From NCBI RefSeq assembly GCF_023715445.1, contig NZ_JAMBOD010000004.1:62001-126000 (forward strand): DNA of 64,000 nt, in the 5' to 3' direction. A program made the translations under genes and the position numbers. Positions 1-6,952 of the stretch are shown here, one piece after another. How positions within the stretch are numbered: the stretch's first letter is position 1; the number at the start of each line of letters is the position of its first letter. The notes under the pieces were generated by a model, which did not search any database, was not told where the DNA came from, and saw only the letters and a list, made by a program, of their open reading frames with translations. This DNA comes from Fictibacillus nanhaiensis. GTDB taxonomy: Bacteria; Bacillota; Bacilli; Bacillales; Fictibacillaceae.

Positions 1-335
1 CATCCGGTACAGTAATCTGCTTTTCACTTGGACTGCTGACAGCAACGCTCGCTTTTTGGACACAGAGGATTAAAGATTTTCAGACATTCACGCTTTATGC
101 ACCGTTTAATGCAGCGAACTATCCGATGAACATCTATCCCGGATGGTTAAAGATCATCTTTTTCACCGTCATTCCAGTCGGGTTTATGAACTATACGCCT
201 GTCCTATTTATATTAGATAAAGGCGGCAGCATCTGGAATCTGGCATTACCGCCAGCCGTTGCACTTGCATTTTTGTTTTTTGCTTTACGTTTCTGGCAGT
301 TCGGAATTCGTCACTACCACAGTACAGGCAGTTAA
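1..335 (+). CDS. ABC-2 type permease, C-terminal part (5' end outside window)
   Basis: The reading frame is open from base 3 and ends at TAA 333-335, so the gene starts upstream of the window. The visible part (about 110 residues) has two hydrophobic segments and resembles the C-terminus of the ABC-2 family permeases (COG3694/COG4587 type) that pair with COG4586 ATPases. The stop lies 26 bp before the next ATG, which encodes such an ATPase, so the two form one exporter operon. The substrate cannot be told from sequence. Confidence 0.7.
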   Translation, partial: SGTVICFSLGLLTATLAFWTQRIKDFQTFTLYAPFNAANYPMNIYPGWLKIIFFTVIPVGFMNYTPVLFILDKGGSIWNLALPPAVALAFLFFALRFWQFGIRHYHSTGS

Positions 336-361
336 GTTCAGGCTGTTAAGGAGGAAGACAT

Positions 362-1330
362 ATGATAGTTGCAGATCAGTTAAATAAGCATTTTAAAATC
401 TATGAAACGAAAAAGGGATTCATTGGTTCTTTTACTTCTCTTGTATCAACCAAACATCATGTAGTAAAAGCCGTAAACGACATATCCTTTAACATTCGAG
501 AAGGAGAATTTGTCGGCTATATCGGTCCGAATGGTGCCGGGAAGTCAACCACGATTAAGATGCTGTCTGGAATTCTCCATCCCACAGGAGGAAATATTGA
601 GGTAGCAGGCCTTAGTCCTCAAAAAAGAAGAAAAGAAGTCGCAAGAAAGATCGGCATCGTTTTCGGTCAGCGGACACAGCTATGGTGGGATCTCCCACTG
701 CGTGATTCATTTGATATTTTAAAAGAAATGTACAAAGTGCCTGATGCAAAATATCAGCAGTTCTTGAAGTTGTACGATGATTTGCTTCAAATCGGAAAGT
801 TCATGAACACACCTGTACGAAAACTCTCCCTCGGACAGCGTATGCGCGGAGATCTTGCTGCAGCTATGATTCATGACCCTGATGTCTTGTTTTTAGATGA
901 ACCGACAATCGGTCTTGATGTAAATGCAAAAACAAGCATTCGATCTTTCCTGAAAGAACTCAACACTAAGGAAAAGAAAACCATTCTTCTAACGACACAT
1001 GACATGGATGACATCGAACAGCTTTGCAGCCGAGTAATTGTGATCAATCACGGTCAGATCGTTCTTGATGGAACACTTGAAGAATTAAGGCGTAATATCG
1101 GCTTGCCGAGTGTGATGGAAGTGCAATACCGGGAGAGGCCGAAGAATGTGACAGCAAAATTAAACGGTATTGAAAAGATGAGGTGGGACCATGATAAGCT
1201 TGTGCTCATGTATGATCGTTCCGTTCTTTCTTCACCTTCACTACTGCAAGAGGTAACAAAGTGGGGCGAACCGGTAGATATTCAGATGAAAGAACCGGAT
1301 ATTGAAGAAGTGATCCAAAAGATATATTAA
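362..1330 (+). CDS. ABC transporter ATP-binding protein (COG4586-like)
   Basis: This 322-residue ATPase powers the ABC-2 permease encoded just upstream. Walker A GPNGAGKST is at residues 55-63, the signature LSLGQ at 155-159, Walker B VLFLDE at 175-180 and the H-loop histidine near 213. A leading extension of about 30 residues (YETKKGFIGSF) before the nucleotide-binding core is typical of the COG4586 group rather than of NatA. AAGGAGGA lies just before the ATG. It is the last gene of the operon and a hairpin terminator follows. The transported substrate is unknown. Confidence 0.85.
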   Translation: MIVADQLNKHFKIYETKKGFIGSFTSLVSTKHHVVKAVNDISFNIREGEFVGYIGPNGAGKSTTIKMLSGILHPTGGNIEVAGLSPQKRRKEVARKIGIVFGQRTQLWWDLPLRDSFDILKEMYKVPDAKYQQFLKLYDDLLQIGKFMNTPVRKLSLGQRMRGDLAAAMIHDPDVLFLDEPTIGLDVNAKTSIRSFLKELNTKEKKTILLTTHDMDDIEQLCSRVIVINHGQIVLDGTLEELRRNIGLPSVMEVQYRERPKNVTAKLNGIEKMRWDHDKLVLMYDRSVLSSPSLLQEVTKWGEPVDIQMKEPDIEEVIQKIY

Positions 1331-1339
1331 GCACATGTA

Positions 1340-1389
1340 AAAAGCTGGCTGAAAAGGTCTATAATAGACCCGCACGCCAGCTTTTCTAT
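1340..1389 (+). terminator. Rho-independent terminator after ABC operon
   Basis: AAAAGCTGGC (1340-1349) pairs with GCCAGCTTTT (1376-1385), with an inner GGTCTAT/ATAGACC helix. It lies between the convergent ABC operon and patatin gene and may act in both directions. Confidence 0.75.
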
Positions 1390-1390
1390 A

Positions 1391-1490
1391 TAATCTGTCG
1401 ACTTTTAAAGTTTTTCTGTCGACTTTTTCATTTTAATCTGTCTACTTTTTAAATTAATCTGGCCATTATCACAATTAATCTGTCCAAACT
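1391..1490. repeat. Five-unit short direct-repeat array, 21-22 bp period
   Basis: The core TAATCTGTCGACTTTT recurs and decays along the array. The CTGTC (or CTGGC) core begins at 1395, 1416, 1438, 1459 and 1480, giving steps of 21, 22, 21 and 21 bp. It fills the space between the terminator and the stop of the patatin gene. No function is known to me. Confidence 0.8.
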
Positions 1491-2346
1491 AATTTTGCAG
1501 CCAGTTTCTCAAGCTTTCCATTTGATCCGCTGCATCTTTTCTTCCTTGCTCGTATAATAGTCCAAGTCTCTTGGGATCTCGTTCTACTCTCTTAACCTTC
1601 ATTTTTTCTAAAGGACGCAATACGAAAAGATTGCCTTTTTTCTCTTCTTCTTCAATATAATCAAGTGTTGCGTTATATTTTTGGTAACGTCCTCTTAAAC
1701 TTTCATCCAAACCAGTGTATTCAGGATAAAACCGTTTCGTCACCCATGTCATTTTAGGCTTTTTCTTTCGATACCCTTCATTCTGTGTAAGAACGACAAC
1801 CCCTTTTTTGATTCCGTCTGTCATTGCTTTATGAACGGGGATAGGGTCAGAAATTCCGCCATCCATCAAATGTTTTCCATCGATCTCAACTACAGGTGCT
1901 ATGAACGGAATGGAAGAAGATGCTCTCAGTACCTTGGAGATATCCATCTTGTCATAATCTTCTCTGTTAAGGTAAACGGGTTCGCCTGTTCTGCAGTCTG
2001 TCACAACCACTACAAATCTTTCCTTAGATTTTTTAAACGCATCATAATCAAAAGGAACAAGACGGTTCGGGAGCTCCTCGAAAATGAAATCCATACCGAA
2101 CAAACCTTTTTTCTTAAATAGCCAATTTTTATAAGATATATATTCAGGATGGGAACTGTACTCAAGATTTACTGTCCGATTTCTTCCATGCTGTCTGGCA
2201 ATATAAGATACAGCGTTGCAAGCACCGGCGGAAGCTCCAATCACATATGGAAAATAAAGATCGTTTTCCATGAATACATCAAGAACACCTGCTGTATAAA
2301 CACCACGCATTCCTCCACCCTCAAGAATCAATCCGGAGTTTTCCAA
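1489..2346 (-). CDS. Patatin-like phospholipase family protein
   Basis: This 285-residue serine esterase of the patatin fold is expected to hydrolyse acyl lipids at or near the membrane. The oxyanion-hole glycine loop EGGGMRG is at residues 9-15, the nucleophile motif GASAG at 37-41 (Ser39) and the catalytic Asp in MDGG at 161-164 (Asp162). The length and the C-terminal region fit the YjjU-like bacterial group. The start codon is TTG, preceded by AGGTGG about 9 nt upstream. No signal peptide is seen, so it is probably cytoplasmic. It appears monocistronic. Confidence 0.85.
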   Translation of the reverse strand: MENSGLILEGGGMRGVYTAGVLDVFMENDLYFPYVIGASAGACNAVSYIARQHGRNRTVNLEYSSHPEYISYKNWLFKKKGLFGMDFIFEELPNRLVPFDYDAFKKSKERFVVVVTDCRTGEPVYLNREDYDKMDISKVLRASSSIPFIAPVVEIDGKHLMDGGISDPIPVHKAMTDGIKKGVVVLTQNEGYRKKKPKMTWVTKRFYPEYTGLDESLRGRYQKYNATLDYIEEEEKKGNLFVLRPLEKMKVKRVERDPKRLGLLYEQGRKDAADQMESLRNWLQN

Positions 2347-2439
2347 AACCCTGCACCACCTATTGTTAACTTACTTTATTATTTATGACTTTAATTATAG
2401 AAAAAATACGGGTTAAAAATCCAGTGAAAAAATTTATTT

Positions 2440-2471
2440 AAAAAAACCGCCTCCTTCAGAGCAGGAAGCGG
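2440..2471 (-). terminator. Terminator of the amidase gene
   Basis: The hairpin CCGCCTCCT/AGGAAGCGG has one mismatch. On the minus strand it is followed by a T-run (AAAAAA on the plus strand), just after the amidase stop. Confidence 0.65.
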
Positions 2472-2482
2472 ATCAAATACAT

Positions 2483-4111
2483 TTATTTAAAATATTTAGC
2501 GAGACCGTTCGTTATGCCTGAAGCAGCCTTTGACTGAAAGGAATCACTTCTAACTGTCATCTCATCAAACGGATTGGACAAGAACCCTAACTCTACCAAT
2601 ACCGCCGGCTGCTTATTTTCGCGCAACACGTGGAAGTTTCCAAATCTGACATTCCCGCCCGAAAGACCAGTACCTGCCTGTAGAAGGCCTGAATGAACAG
2701 AGTCTGCAAGTTTGATGTCTTTTTGACCGTAATAGAAAGTTAAAAGGCCAGAAGCTCTTGTATCCAGTGCGGAATTGTAATGAAGACTGATAAAAGCATC
2801 TGCGAAATGGTAATGACTGATCTCAACACGTTTATTAAGTGAAATATAATTGCTGTCACTGCGTGTAAGAATTACCACAGCACCTGTTTTACTCAGCTCT
2901 GTTGCTAAGAGTCTTGCACTCATGAGTGTCAGTTCTGATTCATGTGTTCCATGAGCTTTTCCTAGAGCACCTGGATCATGCCCGCCATGACCTGGATCAA
3001 TGACAATACGTTTTCCTTTAAGACCGGCTGTTGATGGTTTAGGAGCTGTGGTGCCAGAATTATTATTAGATGATGACTGTGTCTGCTGAATGGCAACAAG
3101 CCAGCCTGCAATCCATGCAGTGTTTCCGTTAGGCAGTTTCAGCTGTACCCAATCATTTTTTGATTGAATATAAGCATACTCATCTCCTTGATTGGCTTTT
3201 CCTACTATGAGATAAGCCGTTGATGGACCTTGGCGAATGTTCACTCCGTCTGTCATCACCACTACTTTTTTCAGTATAGAAGCAGGAGGTGCTGAAGGCG
3301 GTTTTGTTTCAGGCTTAGGTGCCTGTGTAACGGGTGAATTTCCACTTTGAATCGAAATATAATTTGAAGATGCCCAGCCTTTTTTTCCATCTGAAGTTTG
3401 GACGGATGACCATCCGTTTGATTCAGATAGGATTTGAACAGCTGTCCCGTACTTTAATGAACCAATGATAGGTGCATTCAGGTTCCCAGAAGACCGGAAG
3501 TTCAAATAAGTAGCTGTTACAGTTCCCCATTTTCCATTTTTATTATTGCTGTTTCCTTGACCAGTTGGTGCTGGTTTCTCAGTAACAGGAGCTTTGGACG
3601 TTTGCTCAAGAAGATAAGCGCTGCTTACCCACCCCGCTATTACTCCATATGTAATCGATGACCATTTACCATCTTGCTTTTGAATGGTTACAATCGTGCC
3701 ATTCTTCAATGACCCAACAACATTATGCTGAATACCTGGTCCTTTTCTAACATTTAGTGACGTGGCTGTTACCTTTGCTTTTTTAGAAGCGGCTTCTTGA
3801 TTTTTCGGTGGCTGATCTGAAGGTGAAGAACCACTCATTTTTAGAAATTCTGCGCTCACCCAAGCTTTGCTCCCATTATAAGAAATGTTTGCCCAACCAC
3901 TTTCCGTTTTCAGAACAGTGACTGTATCACCATTTTTCAGCGAACCAATTTTTTTGGCAGAAAGAGTTGGCTCTGATCTTACATTTAAGCTTGTAGCATT
4001 TACAGTGGCTTTACTTTCAGCTGATGCTGGAATGACGTGAACCATAGACAGTATGAGGATGGTACACAAAATTAAGTTTACAAGTTTACCCTTAGCATTC
4101 ACCCGTTTCAA
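2483..4111 (-). CDS. Secreted N-acetylmuramoyl-L-alanine amidase with four SH3 domains
   Basis: This 542-residue cell-wall hydrolase cleaves the bond between N-acetylmuramate and L-alanine in peptidoglycan. Residues 1-31 form a signal peptide (cleavage near IPASA-ES). Four bacterial SH3 (SH3b) repeats, each starting with a V.AT.LNVR-like motif, lie at about 34-92, 112-170, 196-255 and 283-342, separated by P/S/T/N-rich linkers; they bind the wall. The amidase_3 catalytic domain spans about 368-541, with zinc ligands in PGHGGHD (373-379) and HES (390-392) and the C-terminal VELGFLSN carrying the catalytic Glu. It appears to be transcribed alone. It resembles spore or vegetative autolysins; which role applies is unknown. 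Confidence 0.9.
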   Translation of the reverse strand: MKRVNAKGKLVNLILCTILILSMVHVIPASAESKATVNATSLNVRSEPTLSAKKIGSLKNGDTVTVLKTESGWANISYNGSKAWVSAEFLKMSGSSPSDQPPKNQEAASKKAKVTATSLNVRKGPGIQHNVVGSLKNGTIVTIQKQDGKWSSITYGVIAGWVSSAYLLEQTSKAPVTEKPAPTGQGNSNNKNGKWGTVTATYLNFRSSGNLNAPIIGSLKYGTAVQILSESNGWSSVQTSDGKKGWASSNYISIQSGNSPVTQAPKPETKPPSAPPASILKKVVVMTDGVNIRQGPSTAYLIVGKANQGDEYAYIQSKNDWVQLKLPNGNTAWIAGWLVAIQQTQSSSNNNSGTTAPKPSTAGLKGKRIVIDPGHGGHDPGALGKAHGTHESELTLMSARLLATELSKTGAVVILTRSDSNYISLNKRVEISHYHFADAFISLHYNSALDTRASGLLTFYYGQKDIKLADSVHSGLLQAGTGLSGGNVRFGNFHVLRENKQPAVLVELGFLSNPFDEMTVRSDSFQSKAASGITNGLAKYFK

Positions 4112-4266
4112 CTCCTGTTTGACGTCTTTTCTTTGCTGTAAGCCTTATATCGTCACTGCTGCACCATTCATAAAGCCTTTTTTCGCTAAATCCATTTAAA
4201 TACCTTCAACAAATTTACCAAATATTTTATCTTTTTCTATTTATTTCCCTATAAAAAGACCACAGA

Positions 4267-4293
4267 AAAACCCTTGCCGTTCGGCAAAGGTTT
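4267..4293 (-). terminator. Terminator of the HAD phosphatase gene
   Basis: AACCCTTGCCG (4269-4279) pairs with CGGCAAAGGTT (4282-4292) with one mismatch. A-rich plus-strand sequence beside it gives a U-run on the minus transcript. Confidence 0.7.
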
Positions 4294-4302
4294 ATACATT
4301 CT

Positions 4303-5079
4303 TTATATGAGCCCAAAATGTTTAAGTCCGTGATAGATTCCATCCTCATCCACTGATTTTGTTACATAATCAGCAGCTTCTTTCGCTTCTCTCATTCCGT
4401 TCCCCATTGCTATTCCGGTACCTGCAGTGGTCAGCATCTCGATATCGTTTAACGCATCCCCAAAAGCGAACACATTTTCAGGCTTCATGTTCATTTGTTT
4501 GATAAAAGCTTCAATACCTTTTGCCTTTGAACCGCCTGTTGGAAGAATATCAAGTGCATCGTCATGCCAGCGGATGAAATCAAATGTACCTTTATAACCT
4601 TCACGATACGCTTTTTCGTGCTGCTGTTGACAGAATAAAAGAACTTGATAAACTTCATTTTCTTTATAAAAGCCCGGTTGATAAAGCGGATAACTAGGCA
4701 TCAGGTTATACGTACAGTTTTTAATGATTTCGTGATCATCTGCATTGCATGTTGCTTTCTGATGGTCAAGATAAACGAGCGGATGACCGGCTTTTTCTGC
4801 ATCTTTTTCAATTTTGGTGATATATTCTGCTGATAATGGTGTCTTATGAATCACTTCATCTTTAAAAACAACATAGGAACCGTTAAAACTTACGAAAGAA
4901 TCCACAGCAAGCTCCTCGCGAATCGGTTCAAACATGAATGGACCGCGGCCGGTAGCAATGGCCACATGTACACCATTTTTCTTAAGCTGGTTAATGCTAT
5001 CTTTCGTACTTTCCGGAATCTTTTTTTCATGATTTACAAGCGTACCGTCTATATCAAAAAATACAATTTTATCATTCAC
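4303..5079 (-). CDS. Cof-type HAD-IIB family phosphatase
   Basis: This 258-residue cytoplasmic sugar- or nucleotide-phosphate phosphatase belongs to the haloacid dehalogenase superfamily, subfamily IIB. Motif I DIDGT is at residues 9-13 (nucleophile Asp9), motif II is ATGR near 42-45, and motif IV GDALND lies in the last quarter. The cap is the IIB alpha/beta type. Size and sequence resemble B. subtilis YkrA. It appears to be a single-gene unit. The physiological substrate cannot be predicted for this family. Confidence 0.87.
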   Translation of the reverse strand: MNDKIVFFDIDGTLVNHEKKIPESTKDSINQLKKNGVHVAIATGRGPFMFEPIREELAVDSFVSFNGSYVVFKDEVIHKTPLSAEYITKIEKDAEKAGHPLVYLDHQKATCNADDHEIIKNCTYNLMPSYPLYQPGFYKENEVYQVLLFCQQQHEKAYREGYKGTFDFIRWHDDALDILPTGGSKAKGIEAFIKQMNMKPENVFAFGDALNDIEMLTTAGTGIAMGNGMREAKEAADYVTKSVDEDGIYHGLKHFGLI

Positions 5080-5161
5080 TTCGCATCTACTCCTGTTGTA
5101 AGTCGTACCCTATCATAGTGGTACGATTCAGAAAAAAAGTCAAATGAAGCGTTTGCGTCAA

Positions 5162-6100
5162 CTACTTATTTACAGTCTGATTGATTTTAAGAACTCCCTT
5201 TTCCGGCATAGACAGCAAGAATACGGTTAAAATAATCAGCATTCCGCCAACCGATTGAAAGCTGCCAAAAGCCGTACCCAGCCAAACTACTGAAACAATG
5301 GTTGCTACCAATGGTTCAGCGCTTCCAAGCAAACTCGTTTCGGTTGAAGAAATATATTTTAAACTGTCTAAATACAGATAAAACGGAAGCAGTGTACCAA
5401 AGATAACTACGAACGCAAGCATCCAAAAAAGTGACGGTGTCCAATCGATGAATCCCGCTTGCCAAGGCTTTGTCCAAACGGAGACAGCCAAGCCCCCCAA
5501 CAGCATCGCCCAACCTACTATCACAGCAGAAGCATATTGTTTTAGTAAACGAACAGGATAAACCGTGTAAACCGCAACAGAGACCCCGGAAAGAACACCC
5601 CAAAAAATCGCTTCTTTAGAAACCGTTATGTAATCCATCTTTCCGTTAGTCAGAAGTAAAAATGTACCCGAAAGTGCCATCAAAACGGCAATCCATTCTT
5701 TACGCTTCGGCCATTTTAAAAATTTTAAAGCAAAATATACTGTGATAAAAACAGGTCCTAAAAATTGAAGGAGGGTCGCGGTTGGTGCATTCCCTGCCTC
5801 AATGCTTAGGAAAAAAGTCAACTGAGCACCAAGCATTCCCGTTAACGAAAAAACAAGTAAATCCAGGCGGTCTCTTTTGTTCTTCCAAACCGCAAAAATA
5901 TTATGATGATATGAGATGAATGTTAATAGCAGCAATCCTGCCATTATCATACGGACGGATACCAGCCATGTCGCTGTTACTGCAGAATGTGAGAAAATCC
6001 ATTCTGCTGCGTTTCCTGAAAATCCCCAAAGTGAAGCACCGGCTAATGCTAATGCAATTCCTTTCCATTTCATGATGTCTTCTTTGTTTTTAAGCCCCAT
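5162..6100 (-). CDS. EamA/DMT family transporter
   Basis: This 312-residue membrane protein has about ten predicted transmembrane segments arranged as two EamA repeats, typical of drug/metabolite exporters (RhaT/YdcZ/RarD clan). AGGTGA lies 6 nt before the chosen ATG; an internal ATG at codon 10 (MKWKG) lacks a comparable site. The 5' region is unusual: a strong hairpin plus T-run oriented with this gene lies about 110-135 nt upstream (see candidate ncRNA at 6198-6323), so expression may be attenuated. The substrate is unknown. Confidence 0.85.
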   Translation of the reverse strand: MGLKNKEDIMKWKGIALALAGASLWGFSGNAAEWIFSHSAVTATWLVSVRMIMAGLLLLTFISYHHNIFAVWKNKRDRLDLLVFSLTGMLGAQLTFFLSIEAGNAPTATLLQFLGPVFITVYFALKFLKWPKRKEWIAVLMALSGTFLLLTNGKMDYITVSKEAIFWGVLSGVSVAVYTVYPVRLLKQYASAVIVGWAMLLGGLAVSVWTKPWQAGFIDWTPSLFWMLAFVVIFGTLLPFYLYLDSLKYISSTETSLLGSAEPLVATIVSVVWLGTAFGSFQSVGGMLIILTVFLLSMPEKGVLKINQTVNK

Positions 6101-6197
6101 TTCTTCACCTGCTCTCTTAAATGCATGGATATTCTATATATATCTGCAAATTTCCTTCTCTATTATAAATCCAAAATCTTAAAATAGCAGGATATTT

Positions 6198-6323
6198 TTC
6201 AAAAAGAAAAACACTGACTGGGATCCAGTACAGTGCTTTCCTTGAAAATAAAAATAGGGGGATGATTTATCATACGAAATCTTCGGGTTTTTGGTGTCGG
6301 TTACTCCAAAAATATGCGAATAC
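6198..6323 (-). ncRNA. Candidate small RNA or transcription attenuator upstream of the EamA gene
   Basis: On the minus strand a promoter-like TTGGAT (6358-6353), 17-nt spacer and TATAAA (6335-6330) precede a region of about 120 nt. This ends in a strong hairpin (CACTGACTGG at 6212-6221 against CCAGTACAGTG at 6225-6235) followed by a U-rich run. The transcript would hold a C-rich segment, CAUCCCCCUA, complementary to Shine-Dalgarno sequences, as in C-rich Gram-positive sRNAs. A separate TATAAT (near 6169-6164) could start the EamA mRNA, which favours an independent sRNA over a leader. I recognise no known Rfam family. Confidence 0.4.
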
Positions 6324-6414
6324 CTACTATTTATATCACTAATAAAAATATTATCCAATACATGCATATTTTTGTAAAATATATACAAACTAGTAGTACA
6401 AGGAGGTGATACAT

Positions 6415-6621
6415 ATGGCACGTAACAACAACTCTAATGAATTAGTAGTAGCTGGAGCACAAGCTGCTTTGGATCAAATGAAATATGAAATCGCTTCTGA
6501 GTTTGGTGTTCAACTTGGACCAGATACAACATCTCGTGCGAATGGATCTGTTGGTGGTGAAATCACTAAGCGTCTTGTTCAAATGGCTGAACAGCAACTG
6601 GGTGGCGGATACCTTCGCTAA
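6415..6621 (+). CDS. Alpha/beta-type small acid-soluble spore protein
   Basis: This 68-residue protein coats and protects DNA in the forespore and spore and is degraded at germination. It shows the family core: [20 protein letters not shown], the Gpr protease site SEFGV, and [32 protein letters not shown] sits 4-5 nt before this ATG. An in-frame GTG at 6406 lies within the ribosome-binding site and is unlikely to be used. Expression is expected from a sigma-G promoter, but I could not fix one with confidence. Confidence 0.95.
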   Translation: MARNNNSNELVVAGAQAALDQMKYEIASEFGVQLGPDTTSRANGSVGGEITKRLVQMAEQQLGGGYLR

Positions 6622-6644
6622 TCGCATTAATTCTTTTAAAAAAT

Positions 6645-6676
6645 GGACTGTACTCCAATGAGTCAGTCCTTTACCT
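6645..6676 (+). terminator. Terminator of the SASP gene
   Basis: GGACTG (6645-6650) pairs with CAGTCC (6664-6669), followed by a T-rich stretch. The stem is short. Confidence 0.5.
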
Positions 6677-6740
6677 ATTTTAGGGTATTTACATACGTTC
6701 ATGACAATTTACGGTACGTGATCTTTTAATTATTACATGT

Positions 6741-6850
6741 TCGCTCAAAAAAACCTCGTTTCGCTCAGAATTGTTTATCTTCGCTCAAAACACCTCGTTT
6801 TTCGCTCAAATATTCCTAGTTTTGCTCAAACCCACCCACTTTTCGCTCAA
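6741..6850. repeat. Six-unit TTCGCTCAAA array, about 20.4 bp period
   Basis: Core GCTCA begins at 6743, 6763, 6783, 6804, 6824 and 6845 (steps 20, 20, 21, 20, 21). The consensus is TTCGCTCAAA followed by a loosely conserved ACCTCGTT. It lies between the SASP gene and the convergent nuclease gene. There is no open reading frame or known function. Confidence 0.85.
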
Positions 6851-6902
6851 ATAGGGATTTTCACATAATAAATGGACGTTCAGCTAAGAAAAAATAACGA
6901 AA

Positions 6903-6943
6903 AACTGACCAAAAGTCAGTTTCCACATCCTTTTTGGTCAGTT
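6903..6943 (-). terminator. Terminator of the secreted nuclease gene
   Basis: Perfect 12-bp stem AACTGACCAAAA (6903-6914) / TTTTGGTCAGTT (6932-6943), directly after the nuclease stop; A-rich plus-strand flank gives a U-rich minus transcript. Confidence 0.7.
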
Positions 6944-6952
6944 CCTTTGTTA

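Noticed and set aside
6198-6323. Assignment of the candidate ncRNA to RoxS/RsaE or a known riboswitch
   Set aside because: The C-rich segment resembles C-rich sRNAs but the flanking sequence does not match the RoxS motifs I know.
6179-6421. Minus-strand reading frame of about 80 codons over the candidate ncRNA
   Set aside because: It spans the strong terminator-like hairpin, overlaps the SASP start and has a composition unlike real proteins here.
6741-6850. Possible CRISPR array
   Set aside because: Repeats have only about 10 conserved bases and the spacers are too short; no cas genes are present. Arrays at 1391 and 53010 are rejected for the same reason.
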